Assembly: GCF_017894365.1 (NCBI RefSeq)
Contig: NZ_CP059467.1
Location: forward strand, 2,666,001 to 2,730,000
Source: Aromatoleum bremense
GTDB lineage: Bacteria; Pseudomonadota; Gammaproteobacteria; Burkholderiales; Rhodocyclaceae
DNA: 64,000 nt
Direction: 5' to 3'
The notes below the pieces were generated by a model. It saw only the letters and a list, made by a program, of their open reading frames with translations. It did no database searches and was not told the origin of the DNA. The position numbers and the translations under genes are program-made. Of the stretch, positions 1 through 8,206 are shown piece by piece; within the stretch, counting starts at the first letter, position 1, and the number at the start of each line of letters is the position of its first letter.

Positions 1-37
1 CTTCCTGGAACTCGCGCAGGCTCAGTCGCTTCGCCAT
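1..37 (-). CDS. CheW/PilI-like protein, N-terminal fragment
   Basis: Only the first 12 codons lie in the window. They read M-A-K-R-L-S-L-R-E-F-Q-E on the minus strand. The start lies 5 bases after the stop of the PilH-like regulator. In pilGHIJ chemotaxis-like operons the next gene is pilI, a CheW-type adaptor, and CheW family members often begin with a similar short basic/LREFQ stretch. The identification rests mainly on gene order, since too little protein is visible to see a CheW domain. Confidence 0.5.
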   Translation of the reverse strand, partial: MAKRLSLREFQE

Positions 38-42
38 CCGCC

Positions 43-408
43 TCAGCCCAGCGCCTGGATGCGGACGAGCAACTCGGCGCCGTCGACCGGTTTCACGAGA
101 TAGTCATGGGCGCCCTGGCGCATGCCCCAGATGCGGTCGGTCTCGAGACCCTTGCTGGTGCAGATGATGATCGGGATCGAGCGGGTGGATTCGCTGCGCG
201 CGATCATGCGCGTGGCCTGGTAGCCATTGATACCGGGCATGACGACATCCATCAGGATGAGGTCGGGCATTTCGCTCTTGCTCTTCGCGATCGCGTCCTC
301 GCCGTTTTCGGCCGTGACCACCTGGTAGCCGCGCGCGGACAGCAGCTCGGTCAGGGCGAAGCGTTCGGTCGGCGAATCGTCGACCACGAGGATTTTCTTG
401 ATCGTCAT
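43..408 (-). CDS. pilH: Twitching-motility response regulator PilH
   Basis: This is a single receiver domain of 121 residues with no output domain. The acidic pair is in VVDDS near residue 10, the phospho-acceptor Asp is in LMDVVMP near residue 54, and the Thr and Lys switch residues are in CTSKG and LVKP. Stand-alone CheY-like proteins of this type act in the Pil-Chp system that controls type IV pilus extension and retraction. It follows pilG by 23 bases and precedes a CheW-like gene by 5 bases, so the run looks like one pilGHI operon. PilG and PilH are told apart here by order and by resemblance (PilH has the GLETDRIWG-type loop). Confidence 0.88.
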   Translation of the reverse strand: MTIKKILVVDDSPTERFALTELLSARGYQVVTAENGEDAIAKSKSEMPDLILMDVVMPGINGYQATRMIARSESTRSIPIIICTSKGLETDRIWGMRQGAHDYLVKPVDGAELLVRIQALG

Positions 409-431
409 TTGTCCCGGTGCTCCCGTGGCGG

Positions 432-818
432 TCAGTCTGTGGCGCGGCTGGCGTGGGCAGCTGCCGCCCTGAGCAGGCTGTCCTTCGTGAACGGCTTGGT
501 GAGATATTCGTCCGACCCGGCCATGCGGCCGCGGGCGCGGTCGAACAGCCCGTCCTTCGACGACAGCATGATCACCGGCGTTGCTGAAAGCCGGGGGTTC
601 TTCTTGATCAGCGCGCAGGTCTGGTAGCCGTCGAGCCGCGGCATCATGATGTCGACGAAAATGACATGGGGGCGATGGTCGGCGATTTTCGCCAGCGCAT
701 CGAAGCCGTCCTCGGCGAGGAGCACCTCGCAGCCCGAGTGGGTCAGAAAGATCTCGGCGCTGCGCCGGATGGTATTGCTGTCGTCGATCACCATCACCCT
801 GAGTCCGGTCAGATCCAT
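432..818 (-). CDS. pilG: Twitching-motility response regulator PilG
   Basis: This is a stand-alone receiver domain of 128 residues. The acidic pocket is in VIDDS, the acceptor Asp is in FVDIMMP, and the switch Lys is in LTKPF. PilG is the CheY-like protein needed for pilus assembly and twitching in the Pil-Chp chemosensory pathway. It sits between a rubredoxin gene 70 bases upstream and pilH 23 bases downstream, all on the minus strand, which is the usual order in relatives. Translation starts at an ATG, and the length matches the family. Confidence 0.88.
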   Translation of the reverse strand: MDLTGLRVMVIDDSNTIRRSAEIFLTHSGCEVLLAEDGFDALAKIADHRPHVIFVDIMMPRLDGYQTCALIKKNPRLSATPVIMLSSKDGLFDRARGRMAGSDEYLTKPFTKDSLLRAAAAHASRATD

Positions 819-888
819 GACGTCAATCCTCGCTGCTTCGTTCTTGCGGGCCGTTCCGCCCGGCCGGCATGTGCGACATTCGCAGACT

Positions 889-1068
889 TCAGAGCTCGAC
901 CAGTTCGAAGTCTTCCTTGCGGGCTCCGCACTCGGGGCAGGTCCAGTTCGGCGGAATGTCTTCCCAGCGGGTGCCCGGCGGGATGCCTTCGGCGGGCACC
1001 CCAGCGGCTTCGTCGTAGATGAAGCCGCAGATCAGGCACATCCAGGTCTTGTATTGCGTGTTGGCCAT
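889..1068 (-). CDS. Rubredoxin
   Basis: This is a 59-residue protein with two CxxC(G) knuckles, CLICG near residues 11-15 and CPECG near 44-48, which hold one iron. The aromatic residues and GxxxxDxP core typical of rubredoxins are present (WEDIPPNW). It is a small cytoplasmic one-electron carrier; its partner reductase is not in the window. It lies directly upstream of pilG on the same strand and may be the first gene of that transcript. The start ATG is followed by N-T-Q-Y-K-T-W-M, normal for the family. Confidence 0.92.
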   Translation of the reverse strand: MANTQYKTWMCLICGFIYDEAAGVPAEGIPPGTRWEDIPPNWTCPECGARKEDFELVEL

Positions 1069-1176
1069 CTAGCGGCGTGTTCGGCGCGAATTGGCTGTAA
1101 AATCCGCCGCATCTTACCGCATTTTCCCTGCCGCGCCAGACCAGCCGGCGTACCCAGCAGCAGGTAGCCTTAATAA
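1069..1176. promoter_or_regulatory. Divergent intergenic region between rubredoxin and the ThiD-like gene
   Basis: These 108 bases separate two outward-facing genes and must hold both promoters. A TGTAAAAT stretch around 1095-1102 resembles a -10 box, but I cannot assign a convincing -35 element. There is no THI-box sequence (no CTGAGA or ACCTGATC elements), so the thiE operon downstream does not appear to be under a TPP riboswitch, unlike thiD-thiC at 14-17 kb. Confidence 0.4.
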
Positions 1177-2046
1177 ATGTCTTACGGTACTTCCGACGTT
1201 CCGCCTTCCGTGCTCTGTTTTGCCACCAGTGACGCGACGGGCGGCGGCGGCCTGCAGTCCGATGTCCTGACGCTCGCGAGCATGGGATGCCACCCGCTGA
1301 CAGTCGTCGCGGCGGTCGCCGTGCGCGACACCCGCGGCATCGAGGAACTACTCGCGCTCGATGCCGACGCGGTCGCCGCGCAGGCGCGCGCGGTGCTCGA
1401 AGATATCCCGGTGCAGGCGCTCAAGCTGGGGCTGGTCGGGAACGTCGAAAACGTCGCCGCGATCGCCGAGATCCTGTCCGACTACCCCGATCTGCCGCTC
1501 GTGCTGGAGCCGGCGCTGTCGTACGTCGAGGGTGACGAAGGCGCGGCAGACGAGATGCTCGCGGCGCTTGCCGAACTGGTCCTGCCGCAGGTGACGGTGC
1601 TCGTCGCGAGCCGCCACGAAGTGCTGCGGCTCGCGCTCGCCAGCCTCGAGGACGCGGACGCCGACGGCGACGCCGACGCCGACGCCGACGAGCCGCTCCT
1701 GCTCGAGGACGCCGTCGCGCACCTGCTGGCGCTCGGCATGGAATACGTGTTGCTGACCGGGGTCGGCGAACCGGGGCCGCAGGTCGTCAATATCCTGATG
1801 GGGGCCGAAGGCGTCGTGCGCACCGACGCGTGGGAGCGGTTGCCGGGGCGTTTCCTCGGCGCCGGTGCGACGCTCGCGGGTGCGGTCGCGGCCGCGCTGG
1901 CGCACGGCATGGAAGTTCCCGAGGCGGTGCGCGAAGCGCAGGAGTTCACGTTCCAGGCGCTCACCGGCGCGTACCGGCCGGGGATGGGGCTGGCGCTTCC
2001 CGACCGCTTCTTCTGGGCGCGGCCCGAGGAGCGCGACGATGCCTGA
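1177..2046 (+). CDS. ThiD-like ribokinase-fold protein, probably degenerate
   Basis: The 289-residue protein aligns along its length with HMP/HMP-P kinase (ThiD), which phosphorylates the pyrimidine half of thiamine. The N-terminal glycine motif is ATSDATGGGG instead of the usual GSDSSGGAG. The TALTAQNT block is replaced by AAVAVRDT, and the C-terminal THGTGCTLS anion-hole motif by LGAGATLAG, which loses the conserved Cys. An acidic Asp/Ala repeat (DADADGDADADADE, near residues 160-173) interrupts the middle. A normal ThiD is encoded at 16025-16894. The gene overlaps thiE by 8 bases, so it is likely still translated with it. It could be a weakened kinase, a scaffold or a regulator. Confidence 0.7.
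   Translation: MSYGTSDVPPSVLCFATSDATGGGGLQSDVLTLASMGCHPLTVVAAVAVRDTRGIEELLALDADAVAAQARAVLEDIPVQALKLGLVGNVENVAAIAEILSDYPDLPLVLEPALSYVEGDEGAADEMLAALAELVLPQVTVLVASRHEVLRLALASLEDADADGDADADADEPLLLEDAVAHLLALGMEYVLLTGVGEPGPQVVNILMGAEGVVRTDAWERLPGRFLGAGATLAGAVAAALAHGMEVPEAVREAQEFTFQALTGAYRPGMGLALPDRFFWARPEERDDA
1651..1692 (+). repeat. GACGCC-type hexanucleotide tandem repeat inside the ThiD-like gene
   Basis: This is a run of near-identical six-base units (GACGCS, GACGGC) coding for alternating Asp-Ala. It lies in frame, so length changes by slippage would add or remove Asp-Ala pairs without breaking the reading frame. No equivalent insert is present in the second ThiD of the window. Confidence 0.8.
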
Positions 2047-2665
2047 CACACGCCTGCGCGGCCTGTACCTGATCACCCCGGACTCTCCCGACACGACAAC
2101 GCTCGTGGCGCAGGTCGAGCGCGCGCTCAGAGGGCAGCCCGCGCTGCTGCAGTACCGCAGCAAGCAGCCGGACGCCGCGCTGCGGCTCGGGCAGGCGCGG
2201 CAGATCGCGGCGCTGTGCCGCCAGGCCGGCGTGCCGTTCATCGTCAACGACAGCCTCGAGCTCGCGCTCGCGACCGACGCGGACGGCGTGCACCTCGGCC
2301 GCGAGGACGGCGATCTCGACGCGGCGCGACGCGCACTCGGGCCGGGCCGGATTCTCGGCGTCACCTGCTACAACGAGTGGCCGCGCGCGGTCGCGGGATG
2401 TGCGGCCGGCGCCGATTACGTCGCATTCGGCGCGGTGTTCCCCTCGGCGACGAAACCGGCCGCAGTGCGCGCGCCGCTCGAGCTGTTCGTCCGCGGCCGG
2501 CGCGAACTCGATGTGCCGCTCGCCGCGATCGGCGGCATCACGCTCGACAACGCGGCGCAAGTGATCGCAGCCGGGGCGAGTCTTCTCGCGGTCGTCTCCG
2601 ACGTCTTCGATGCCCCCGATCCGGGCGCGCGCGCCGCCGCCTACCGCACGCTGTTCGACGCCTGA
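2039..2665 (+). CDS. thiE: Thiamine-phosphate synthase ThiE
   Basis: ThiE joins HMP-PP and thiazole phosphate into thiamine monophosphate. The 208-residue TIM-barrel shows the expected landmarks: LYLITPD at the N-terminus, LQYRSK near residue 40, FIVNDSLELA, DGVHLGRED, the GVTCYN stretch, the DYVAFGAVFPSATKP loop and AIGGITLDNA near the C-terminus. I chose the ATG at 2039, which overlaps the stop of the ThiD-like gene, because the sequence matches the family from there on. hemL follows 48 bases later. Confidence 0.93.
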   Translation: MPDTRLRGLYLITPDSPDTTTLVAQVERALRGQPALLQYRSKQPDAALRLGQARQIAALCRQAGVPFIVNDSLELALATDADGVHLGREDGDLDAARRALGPGRILGVTCYNEWPRAVAGCAAGADYVAFGAVFPSATKPAAVRAPLELFVRGRRELDVPLAAIGGITLDNAAQVIAAGASLLAVVSDVFDAPDPGARAAAYRTLFDA

Positions 2666-2713
2666 GGGCGTCCGCTTTTTTCCCTTCAAATGCCATCACG
2701 GGTTGCCATCGAC

Positions 2714-3997
2714 ATGACCAGCAGAAACGAAGCTCTTTTCCAGCGTGCCCAGAAGTCCATCCCCGGCGGCGTCAATTCGCCGGTCCGGGCGTTCCGCTCG
2801 GTCGGCGGCACGCCGCGCTTCATCGCCAGGGCCGAAGGGGCGCGCGTGTGGGATGCCGACGGCAAGGCCTACGTCGACTACGTCGGCTCGTGGGGGCCGG
2901 CGATTGCCGGCCACGCGCACCCGGCGATCGTCGAGGCGGTGCGCGCGGCGGCGCTGCGCGGGCTGTCGTTCGGCGCCCCGTCGGAGGCCGAAGTCGACAT
3001 CGCCGAACTGATCTGCGAGCTGATGCCGTCGATCGAGATGGTGCGTCTCGTCAGCTCCGGCACCGAGGCGACGATGAGCGCGATCCGGCTTGCGCGCGGC
3101 TTCACCGGTCGCGACGCGATCGTCAAGTTCGAAGGCTGCTACCACGGCCACGCCGACAGCCTGCTGGTCAAAGCCGGCTCCGGCCTGCTGACGTTCGGCA
3201 ACCCGTCGTCGGGTGGCGTGCCGGCCGACTTCGCCAAGCACACGATCGTGCTCGACTACAACGACCTGCAGCAGGTCGAGGACGCGTTCCGCGCGCGCGG
3301 CGGCGAGATCGCCGCAGTCATCGTCGAGGCGATCGCCGGCAACATGAACCTCGTCAAGCCGCTGCCGGGCTTCCTCGAAGGGCTGCGCCGGCTCTGCACC
3401 GAATACGGCGTGGTGCTGATCTTCGACGAGGTCATGACGGGTTTTCGCGTCGGCCCGCAAGGTGTGCAGGGGCTCTACGGCATCACGCCGGATCTCACGA
3501 CACTCGGCAAGGTCATCGGCGGAGGGATGCCGGTCGGGGCATTCGGCGGCCGGCGCGACATCATGGAGCATATCGCGCCGCTCGGTTCGGTGTACCAGGC
3601 GGGCACGCTGTCGGGCAGCCCGGTCGCGGTCGCAGCCGGCCTCGCGTCGCTGAAATTGCTGCGCGAGCCCGGCTTCTACGAAAACCTCAGCGCGCGCACG
3701 ACGCAGCTCGTCACGGGGCTCGCCGCGGCGGCGACCGACGCCGGCGTGAGCTTCAGCGCCGACGCGGTCGGCGGCATGTTCGGCGTGTATTTCAGCGCCG
3801 CCGTGCCGAAATCCTTCGCCGACGTCATGGCATCCGACCGCGACGCCTTCAACCGCTTCTTCCACGCGATGCTCGACGCCGGCCACTACTTCGCGCCGTC
3901 GGCGTTCGAGGCGGGTTTCGTGTCGGCGGCGCATACCGCAGCCGACATCGACGAAACGATCGCGGCGGCGCGCACGGTGTTCGCGACGCTGGGGTGA
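2714..3997 (+). CDS. hemL: Glutamate-1-semialdehyde 2,1-aminomutase HemL
   Basis: HemL converts glutamate-1-semialdehyde to 5-aminolevulinate, the first committed tetrapyrrole precursor in the C5 pathway, using PLP. The protein has [12 protein letters not shown] at the start, [16 protein letters not shown] for phosphate binding, [11 protein letters not shown], and the PLP lysine in [10 protein letters not shown]. The ATG at 2714 gives 427 residues, the normal length. An upstream in-frame ATG at 2690 would add eight untypical residues, and neither has a clear Shine-Dalgarno. It is co-directional with thiE and closes this operon. Confidence 0.95.
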   Translation: MTSRNEALFQRAQKSIPGGVNSPVRAFRSVGGTPRFIARAEGARVWDADGKAYVDYVGSWGPAIAGHAHPAIVEAVRAAALRGLSFGAPSEAEVDIAELICELMPSIEMVRLVSSGTEATMSAIRLARGFTGRDAIVKFEGCYHGHADSLLVKAGSGLLTFGNPSSGGVPADFAKHTIVLDYNDLQQVEDAFRARGGEIAAVIVEAIAGNMNLVKPLPGFLEGLRRLCTEYGVVLIFDEVMTGFRVGPQGVQGLYGITPDLTTLGKVIGGGMPVGAFGGRRDIMEHIAPLGSVYQAGTLSGSPVAVAAGLASLKLLREPGFYENLSARTTQLVTGLAAAATDAGVSFSADAVGGMFGVYFSAAVPKSFADVMASDRDAFNRFFHAMLDAGHYFAPSAFEAGFVSAAHTAADIDETIAAARTVFATLG

Positions 3998-4024
3998 GCG
4001 GGGCCCGCGCCCCGTAGCGCGCAG

Positions 4025-4050
4025 GCGGATGAGCCGAGGGCGTCATCCGC
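4025..4050. terminator. Candidate bidirectional terminator between hemL and mgtE
   Basis: GCGGATGA (4025-4032) pairs perfectly with TCATCCGC (4043-4050) around a 10-base loop, between two convergent genes. A second GC-rich hairpin (GGGGC/GCCCC, 4000-4013) lies just before it. There is only a short T run afterwards (GTTT), so termination strength is uncertain. Confidence 0.45.
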
Positions 4051-4125
4051 GACCTGTTTCCGGCGTGCGCCCGGAAGGCGCTGCACTACCATGCTTCCCG
4101 CCTGTCGCCCGGCGGGTTCGGCGGC

Positions 4126-5568
4126 TCACAGCAGGAACAGCGTCGCGAGTCCGAGGAAGATGAAGAAGCCGCCGGAGTCGGTCAGCGCGGTGATCATCAC
4201 CGAGCCGCCGATCGCCGGGTCGGCGCCGAGGCGCATGCGCAACATCGGGATCACGACGCCGGCGGCGGCGGCGAGCAGCAGGTTCAGCGTCATCGCGGCC
4301 GTCATCACGACGCCGAGCGACACGCTGCCGTAGAGCCACCACGCGAGCACGCCGAGCAGCCCGCCCCACACCACGCCGTTGAACAGTGCGACGCCGATCT
4401 CCTTTTTCATCAGGCGCTGCATCGCCGACGGCTCGACCTGGCCCATCGCGATCGCGCGCACGATCATCGTGATCGTCTGGTTGCCCGAGTTGCCGCCGAT
4501 GCCGGCGACGATCGGCATCAGCGCGGCGAGCGCGACGAGCTTCTCGATCGAGCCTTCGAACGCGCCGATCACGCGCGAGGCGATGAAAGCGGTGACGAGA
4601 TTCACCGCGAGCCATGCCCAGCGGTTCTTCACCGAATCCCACACCGACGCGAAGATGTCTTCCTCCTCGCGCAGGCCGGCGTGGCTGAGGATCTCGGCTT
4701 CGGATTCTTCGCGGATGAAATCGACGACGTCGGCGACGGTCAGCCGGCCGATGACGCGCCGCTCGCGGTCGATGACCGGCGCCGACACCAGGTCGTAGCG
4801 CTCGAACGCCTGCGCGGCGTCGTCAGCCTCGTCGTCGGGCTCGAAACTGATGATGTTCTCGCGATGCATCGCATCCGCGACGGTCATCTCCGGATCGTTG
4901 ATCAGCAGCGATTCGAGCGTCAGGATGCCTTTCAGGTGATCGTTGCGGTCGATGACGAACAGCTTGTCGGTGTGATCGGGCAGCTCCTCGAAGCGGCGCA
5001 GGTAGCGCAGCACGACTTCGAGCGTGACGTCCTCACGCACCGTCACCATGTCGAAGTCCATCAGCGCGCCGACCGATTCCTCCGGAAACGACATCGCCGC
5101 GCGCAGCTGCTCGCGGCCTTCGCTGTCGAGTGCCTGGAAGACGTCCTGCATGACTTCCGGTGGCAGGTCCGGGGCAAGGTCGGCGAGCTCGTCGGCGTCG
5201 AGGGTTTCGGCCGCGGCGATGAGCTCGTCGGGGCGCATCGTCTCGATCAGCGTCTCGCGCACCGCGTCCGACACTTCCAGCAGGATTTCGCCGTCGCGGT
5301 CGGCCTTGACGAGGTCCCAGACGAACAGGCGGTCCTCGGGCGGCAGCGCTTCGAGGATGTACGCGATGTCGGCCGGGTGGAGCTTGTCGAGGCGAGTCTG
5401 CAGCTCGGCCAGGTGCTGCTTGTGGACGAGGTTTTCGACGAGCTCGTGGCGCGGCATGTCCTGCCGATGGACGAGTTCTTCCACCACCTTGTGGCGCGAC
5501 AGCAGCGCCTGCACTTCGCGCAGGTGCTGCTGGATGTCGTCCGGGTGGAGCTCGTCTTGCGCGCTCAT
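4126..5568 (-). CDS. mgtE: Magnesium transporter MgtE
   Basis: MgtE is a Mg2+ channel/transporter of the inner membrane. The 480-residue protein has the family order: an N-terminal helical superhelix domain (residues ~1-135, with LHPADIAYILEALP), two CBS domains (~140-260, with GILTLESLL and VIGRLTVADVV) that sense Mg2+, and a C-terminal domain of five membrane segments with the pore motif PIVAGIGGNSGNQT. I chose the ATG at 5568 because a GGAG sits just upstream; a longer reading frame to 5694 adds a sequence unlike the family. No M-box riboswitch is evident in the 170 bases upstream. Confidence 0.93.
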   Translation of the reverse strand: MSAQDELHPDDIQQHLREVQALLSRHKVVEELVHRQDMPRHELVENLVHKQHLAELQTRLDKLHPADIAYILEALPPEDRLFVWDLVKADRDGEILLEVSDAVRETLIETMRPDELIAAAETLDADELADLAPDLPPEVMQDVFQALDSEGREQLRAAMSFPEESVGALMDFDMVTVREDVTLEVVLRYLRRFEELPDHTDKLFVIDRNDHLKGILTLESLLINDPEMTVADAMHRENIISFEPDDEADDAAQAFERYDLVSAPVIDRERRVIGRLTVADVVDFIREESEAEILSHAGLREEEDIFASVWDSVKNRWAWLAVNLVTAFIASRVIGAFEGSIEKLVALAALMPIVAGIGGNSGNQTITMIVRAIAMGQVEPSAMQRLMKKEIGVALFNGVVWGGLLGVLAWWLYGSVSLGVVMTAAMTLNLLLAAAAGVVIPMLRMRLGADPAIGGSVMITALTDSGGFFIFLGLATLFLL

Positions 5569-5739
5569 CGGCGCCTCCGGGGCGGGTGTGGAATCGGGTA
5601 TGGACAGGGCGTAAGGCGCGAATTCTACGGACTTCGACCCGCCCTTGCGACCCCGGATCCGACAAAATGCTGCGCTGCGGCGAAAGTTCGTCACCGACGC
5701 CCTCGACCCCCGTGCCGGCCGGTTCGCCGGAAGGCGGTT

Positions 5740-6432
5740 TCAGGGCACCGTCGCGTAACCCATCCGCGACCGGATCCGCTGCGCATGGGCGGCGAGGCGC
5801 GGTCCGAACTGCTTCTCGTAGCGGCGCGGATTCGGCAGCATCACCGCCAGGCGCGCGGCTTCGGCAGGGCCGAGGCGGCTCGCCGGGGCGCGGAAATAGC
5901 GTCGCGCCGCGGCTTCGCAGCCGAAAATGCCGTTGCCCCATTCGACGACGTTCAGATAGACCTCGAGGATGCGGCGCTTGCTCCACACGGCTTCGATCAT
6001 CACCGTGATGACTGCCTCCTGGGCCTTGCGGAAGTAGCTGCGCGACGGCGACAGGAACAGGTTCTTCGCGAGCTGCTGGCTGATCGTCGAGCCGCCGGCG
6101 ACCGCGCGGCCCTTGCGCTGGTTCTTCTCGAGCGCGCGCTGGATGCCTTCCCAGTCGAAGCCGTCGTGGTCGATGAAGGTGTCGTCCTCGGCGGTGATCA
6201 CGGCGCGCTTGAGGTGGATCGAGATGCGTTCGTACGGCACCCACTCGTGCCGCAGTGCGACATCCGGCCGCTTCTGCTGCAGTTCGTCGAGGCGCAGCTG
6301 CATGAAGCTCGTGCTCGACGGATTGAACTGGCTCCACCACAGCACGAGCGTGAAAATCCACAGCTGGTACAGCGCGAACAGCGCGACCAGCGCCAGCAGC
6401 GCCCAGCCGAGTCCGCGCAGCGCGGTTTTCAT
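5740..6432 (-). CDS. mtgA: Monofunctional peptidoglycan glycosyltransferase MtgA
   Basis: This enzyme polymerises lipid II into glycan strands at the periplasmic face of the inner membrane. The 230-residue protein has one N-terminal membrane anchor (residues ~10-32, rich in Leu/Ala) and a GT51 domain with the catalytic Glu in ITAEDDTF, GGSTISQQLAKNLFL, RKAQEAVITVMIE and LEVYLNVVEWG. There is no transpeptidase domain. It overlaps the aroE stop by 4 bases (ATGA), which indicates translational coupling in the operon TonB-like, aroE, mtgA. Confidence 0.94.
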   Translation of the reverse strand: MKTALRGLGWALLALVALFALYQLWIFTLVLWWSQFNPSSTSFMQLRLDELQQKRPDVALRHEWVPYERISIHLKRAVITAEDDTFIDHDGFDWEGIQRALEKNQRKGRAVAGGSTISQQLAKNLFLSPSRSYFRKAQEAVITVMIEAVWSKRRILEVYLNVVEWGNGIFGCEAAARRYFRAPASRLGPAEAARLAVMLPNPRRYEKQFGPRLAAHAQRIRSRMGYATVP

Positions 6433-7268
6433 GTGCCGTCGAGTTGGCGGCGCAGCGCGGCGAGCACCGGCGCGGTATCCGGCCTTATGCCCCGCCACAG
6501 CAGAAAGCTCTCGGCCGCCTGCTCGACGAGCATGCCCAGGCCGTCGGCCCGCTGCGTGGCGCCATCGCTGCGGGCCGCGGCGAGGAAGGGCGTATCGCCG
6601 CGCCCGTACATCATGTCGTACGCCAGCGCGCCCGCCGCGTACAGCCAGGGAGGCAGCTGCGGCGCTTCGTTGGCGAGGCTCGCGGCGGTCGCGTTGATGA
6701 CGACATCGAACGCACGCCCGGCCAGGTCGACGAAGCTGCACGCGTCGAGCGCGACGTCCGGCGCGTGGCTGCGGAACGCCGCGGCCAGGGCGTGCGCCTT
6801 GTCGACGCTGCGGTTCGCGAGCGTGAGCGATGCTGGGCGCTCGGCGAGCAGCGGCAGCAGCACGCCGCGCGCCGCGCCGCCCGCGCCGAGCAGCAGGACG
6901 CGCTGCCCTTCAAGCGGGCGATCGAGGTTGTGGACGATGTCGCGGATGAGTCCGGCGCCGTCGGTGTTGTCGCCGAAGATGCCGTCGGGCCCGAACGCGA
7001 GCGTATTGACGGCGCCGGCAGCGCGCGCGCGCGGCGAGCAGCGTCCGGCCAGCGCGAACGCTTCGAGTTTGAACGGCACCGTGACATTCATGCCGCGGCC
7101 GCCGGCATTGCGAAAGCGCTCGACCGCGTCGCGAAAGCCGTCGAGCGGCGCGAGCAGCGCCTCGTAGGACAGTTGCTGCCCGGTCTGCCGCGCGAACTCG
7201 GCGTGGATGGCCGGCGAGCGGCTATGGGAGATCGGGTTGCCGATGACGGCGTAGCGGTCGATGGTCAC
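6429..7268 (-). CDS. aroE: Shikimate dehydrogenase AroE
   Basis: AroE reduces 3-dehydroshikimate to shikimate with NADPH in aromatic amino acid synthesis. The 279 residues show the substrate motif YAVIGNPISHSRSP at the N-terminus, the catalytic Lys in VTVPFKLEAF, the Asp in DNTDGAGLIRD, and the NADP-binding GAGGAARG with ANRS in place of NRT. It overlaps the TonB-like gene upstream and mtgA downstream by four bases each. Confidence 0.95.
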   Translation of the reverse strand: MTIDRYAVIGNPISHSRSPAIHAEFARQTGQQLSYEALLAPLDGFRDAVERFRNAGGRGMNVTVPFKLEAFALAGRCSPRARAAGAVNTLAFGPDGIFGDNTDGAGLIRDIVHNLDRPLEGQRVLLLGAGGAARGVLLPLLAERPASLTLANRSVDKAHALAAAFRSHAPDVALDACSFVDLAGRAFDVVINATAASLANEAPQLPPWLYAAGALAYDMMYGRGDTPFLAAARSDGATQRADGLGMLVEQAAESFLLWRGIRPDTAPVLAALRRQLDGT

Positions 7269-8194
7269 TGGGCGATTACCTTGTCGGCGTTGGTGAAGGT
7301 CCAGGTGCGGGCAATCTCGAGGATGTCGGTGTCGCCGCGGATGTCGCTGGGGAAAGGCGCGAACGGCGCGGCGAGCTGGACGATGCGCTTCGCGGCTTCG
7401 TCGAGGATCGGCTCGCCCGAAGAACGCTGGACCTCGACGCGCTCGATCGAGCCGTCGGCGCGGATCGCGACGACCAGCAGCAGGCTGCCGTACAGCCGTC
7501 CGCGCGCCGCTTCCGGGTAGTTCAGCGTGCCGACGCGCTCGATCTTGTGGCGCCAGTCCTCGACGTACTGCGCGAAGCGGTATTCCTTGGTGCGCGCGCC
7601 GATGAACTTCTTGCGCGGGCGCCTGGCGTAGTCGTCGAGCTGGCGGTCGATCTCGGCTTCCAGGCGCGCGACGGTGGCCGCGCTATTGAGCAGGTCGAGC
7701 CCCGACGGGGTGGCGGCGGGGGCCGGTGGCGCCTCTCCGCTGCGGGGCGGGGGGCGGGAGACCGCCGCAGCGGCCTTCGGCTGCGTCAGCACGCTGCGCT
7801 GCACCGGCGCGGGCGGTGCGACGCGCTTCCTCGCCTCGACGAGCGCGTTGCCGTCGCGGCGGACTTCCTGCGGCGGCAGCGGAGACTTCGGCCTGACTTG
7901 TCGGTCGCTGTTGCCGCCGCCGTCGACGTTCGCCTGCGCCAGCGCCTCGGCCTTGTCGGGCGCGCGCGCGTGGCGGGCATTGACGAGGACGACCTCGAGC
8001 CCCGGATCGCGGATCGGCGGGCGCACCGGGAGCGTGAAACTGATGCTCAGGATCACCGCATGCAGCACTACCGAGACGGCGAGCGCCAGCTGCAGCCGGC
8101 GCGCGTCCCGCCCCGCGCCGCCGGTCAGCTTCGCCAGCGTGCGCAGGGCGCTCGCGGCGGGCGTCGATCGGCGGAGGGTCGGGCAGCTCGACAT
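7265..8194 (-). CDS. TonB-like energy transducer
   Basis: The 309-residue protein has a short cytoplasmic N-terminus, one membrane segment near residues 36-56 (ALAVSVVLHAVILSISF), a long proline/alanine/arginine-rich periplasmic spacer, and a C-terminal TonB fold (residues ~210-305, LNYPEAARG and GSLLLVVAIRADGSIERVEV). It probably transmits proton-motive force to an outer-membrane receptor, but no exbB/exbD or receptor is adjacent, so the partner is unknown. It is 12 bases downstream of the ribonuclease gene and overlaps aroE by 4 bases. Confidence 0.82.
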   Translation of the reverse strand: MSSCPTLRRSTPAASALRTLAKLTGGAGRDARRLQLALAVSVVLHAVILSISFTLPVRPPIRDPGLEVVLVNARHARAPDKAEALAQANVDGGGNSDRQVRPKSPLPPQEVRRDGNALVEARKRVAPPAPVQRSVLTQPKAAAAVSRPPPRSGEAPPAPAATPSGLDLLNSAATVARLEAEIDRQLDDYARRPRKKFIGARTKEYRFAQYVEDWRHKIERVGTLNYPEAARGRLYGSLLLVVAIRADGSIERVEVQRSSGEPILDEAAKRIVQLAAPFAPFPSDIRGDTDILEIARTWTFTNADKVIAQ

Positions 8195-8206
8195 TGCGCA
8201 GCCGGC

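Noticed and set aside
1069..1176. TPP riboswitch upstream of the ThiD-like/thiE operon
   Set aside because: None of the THI-box core elements seen at 16948-17036 is present.
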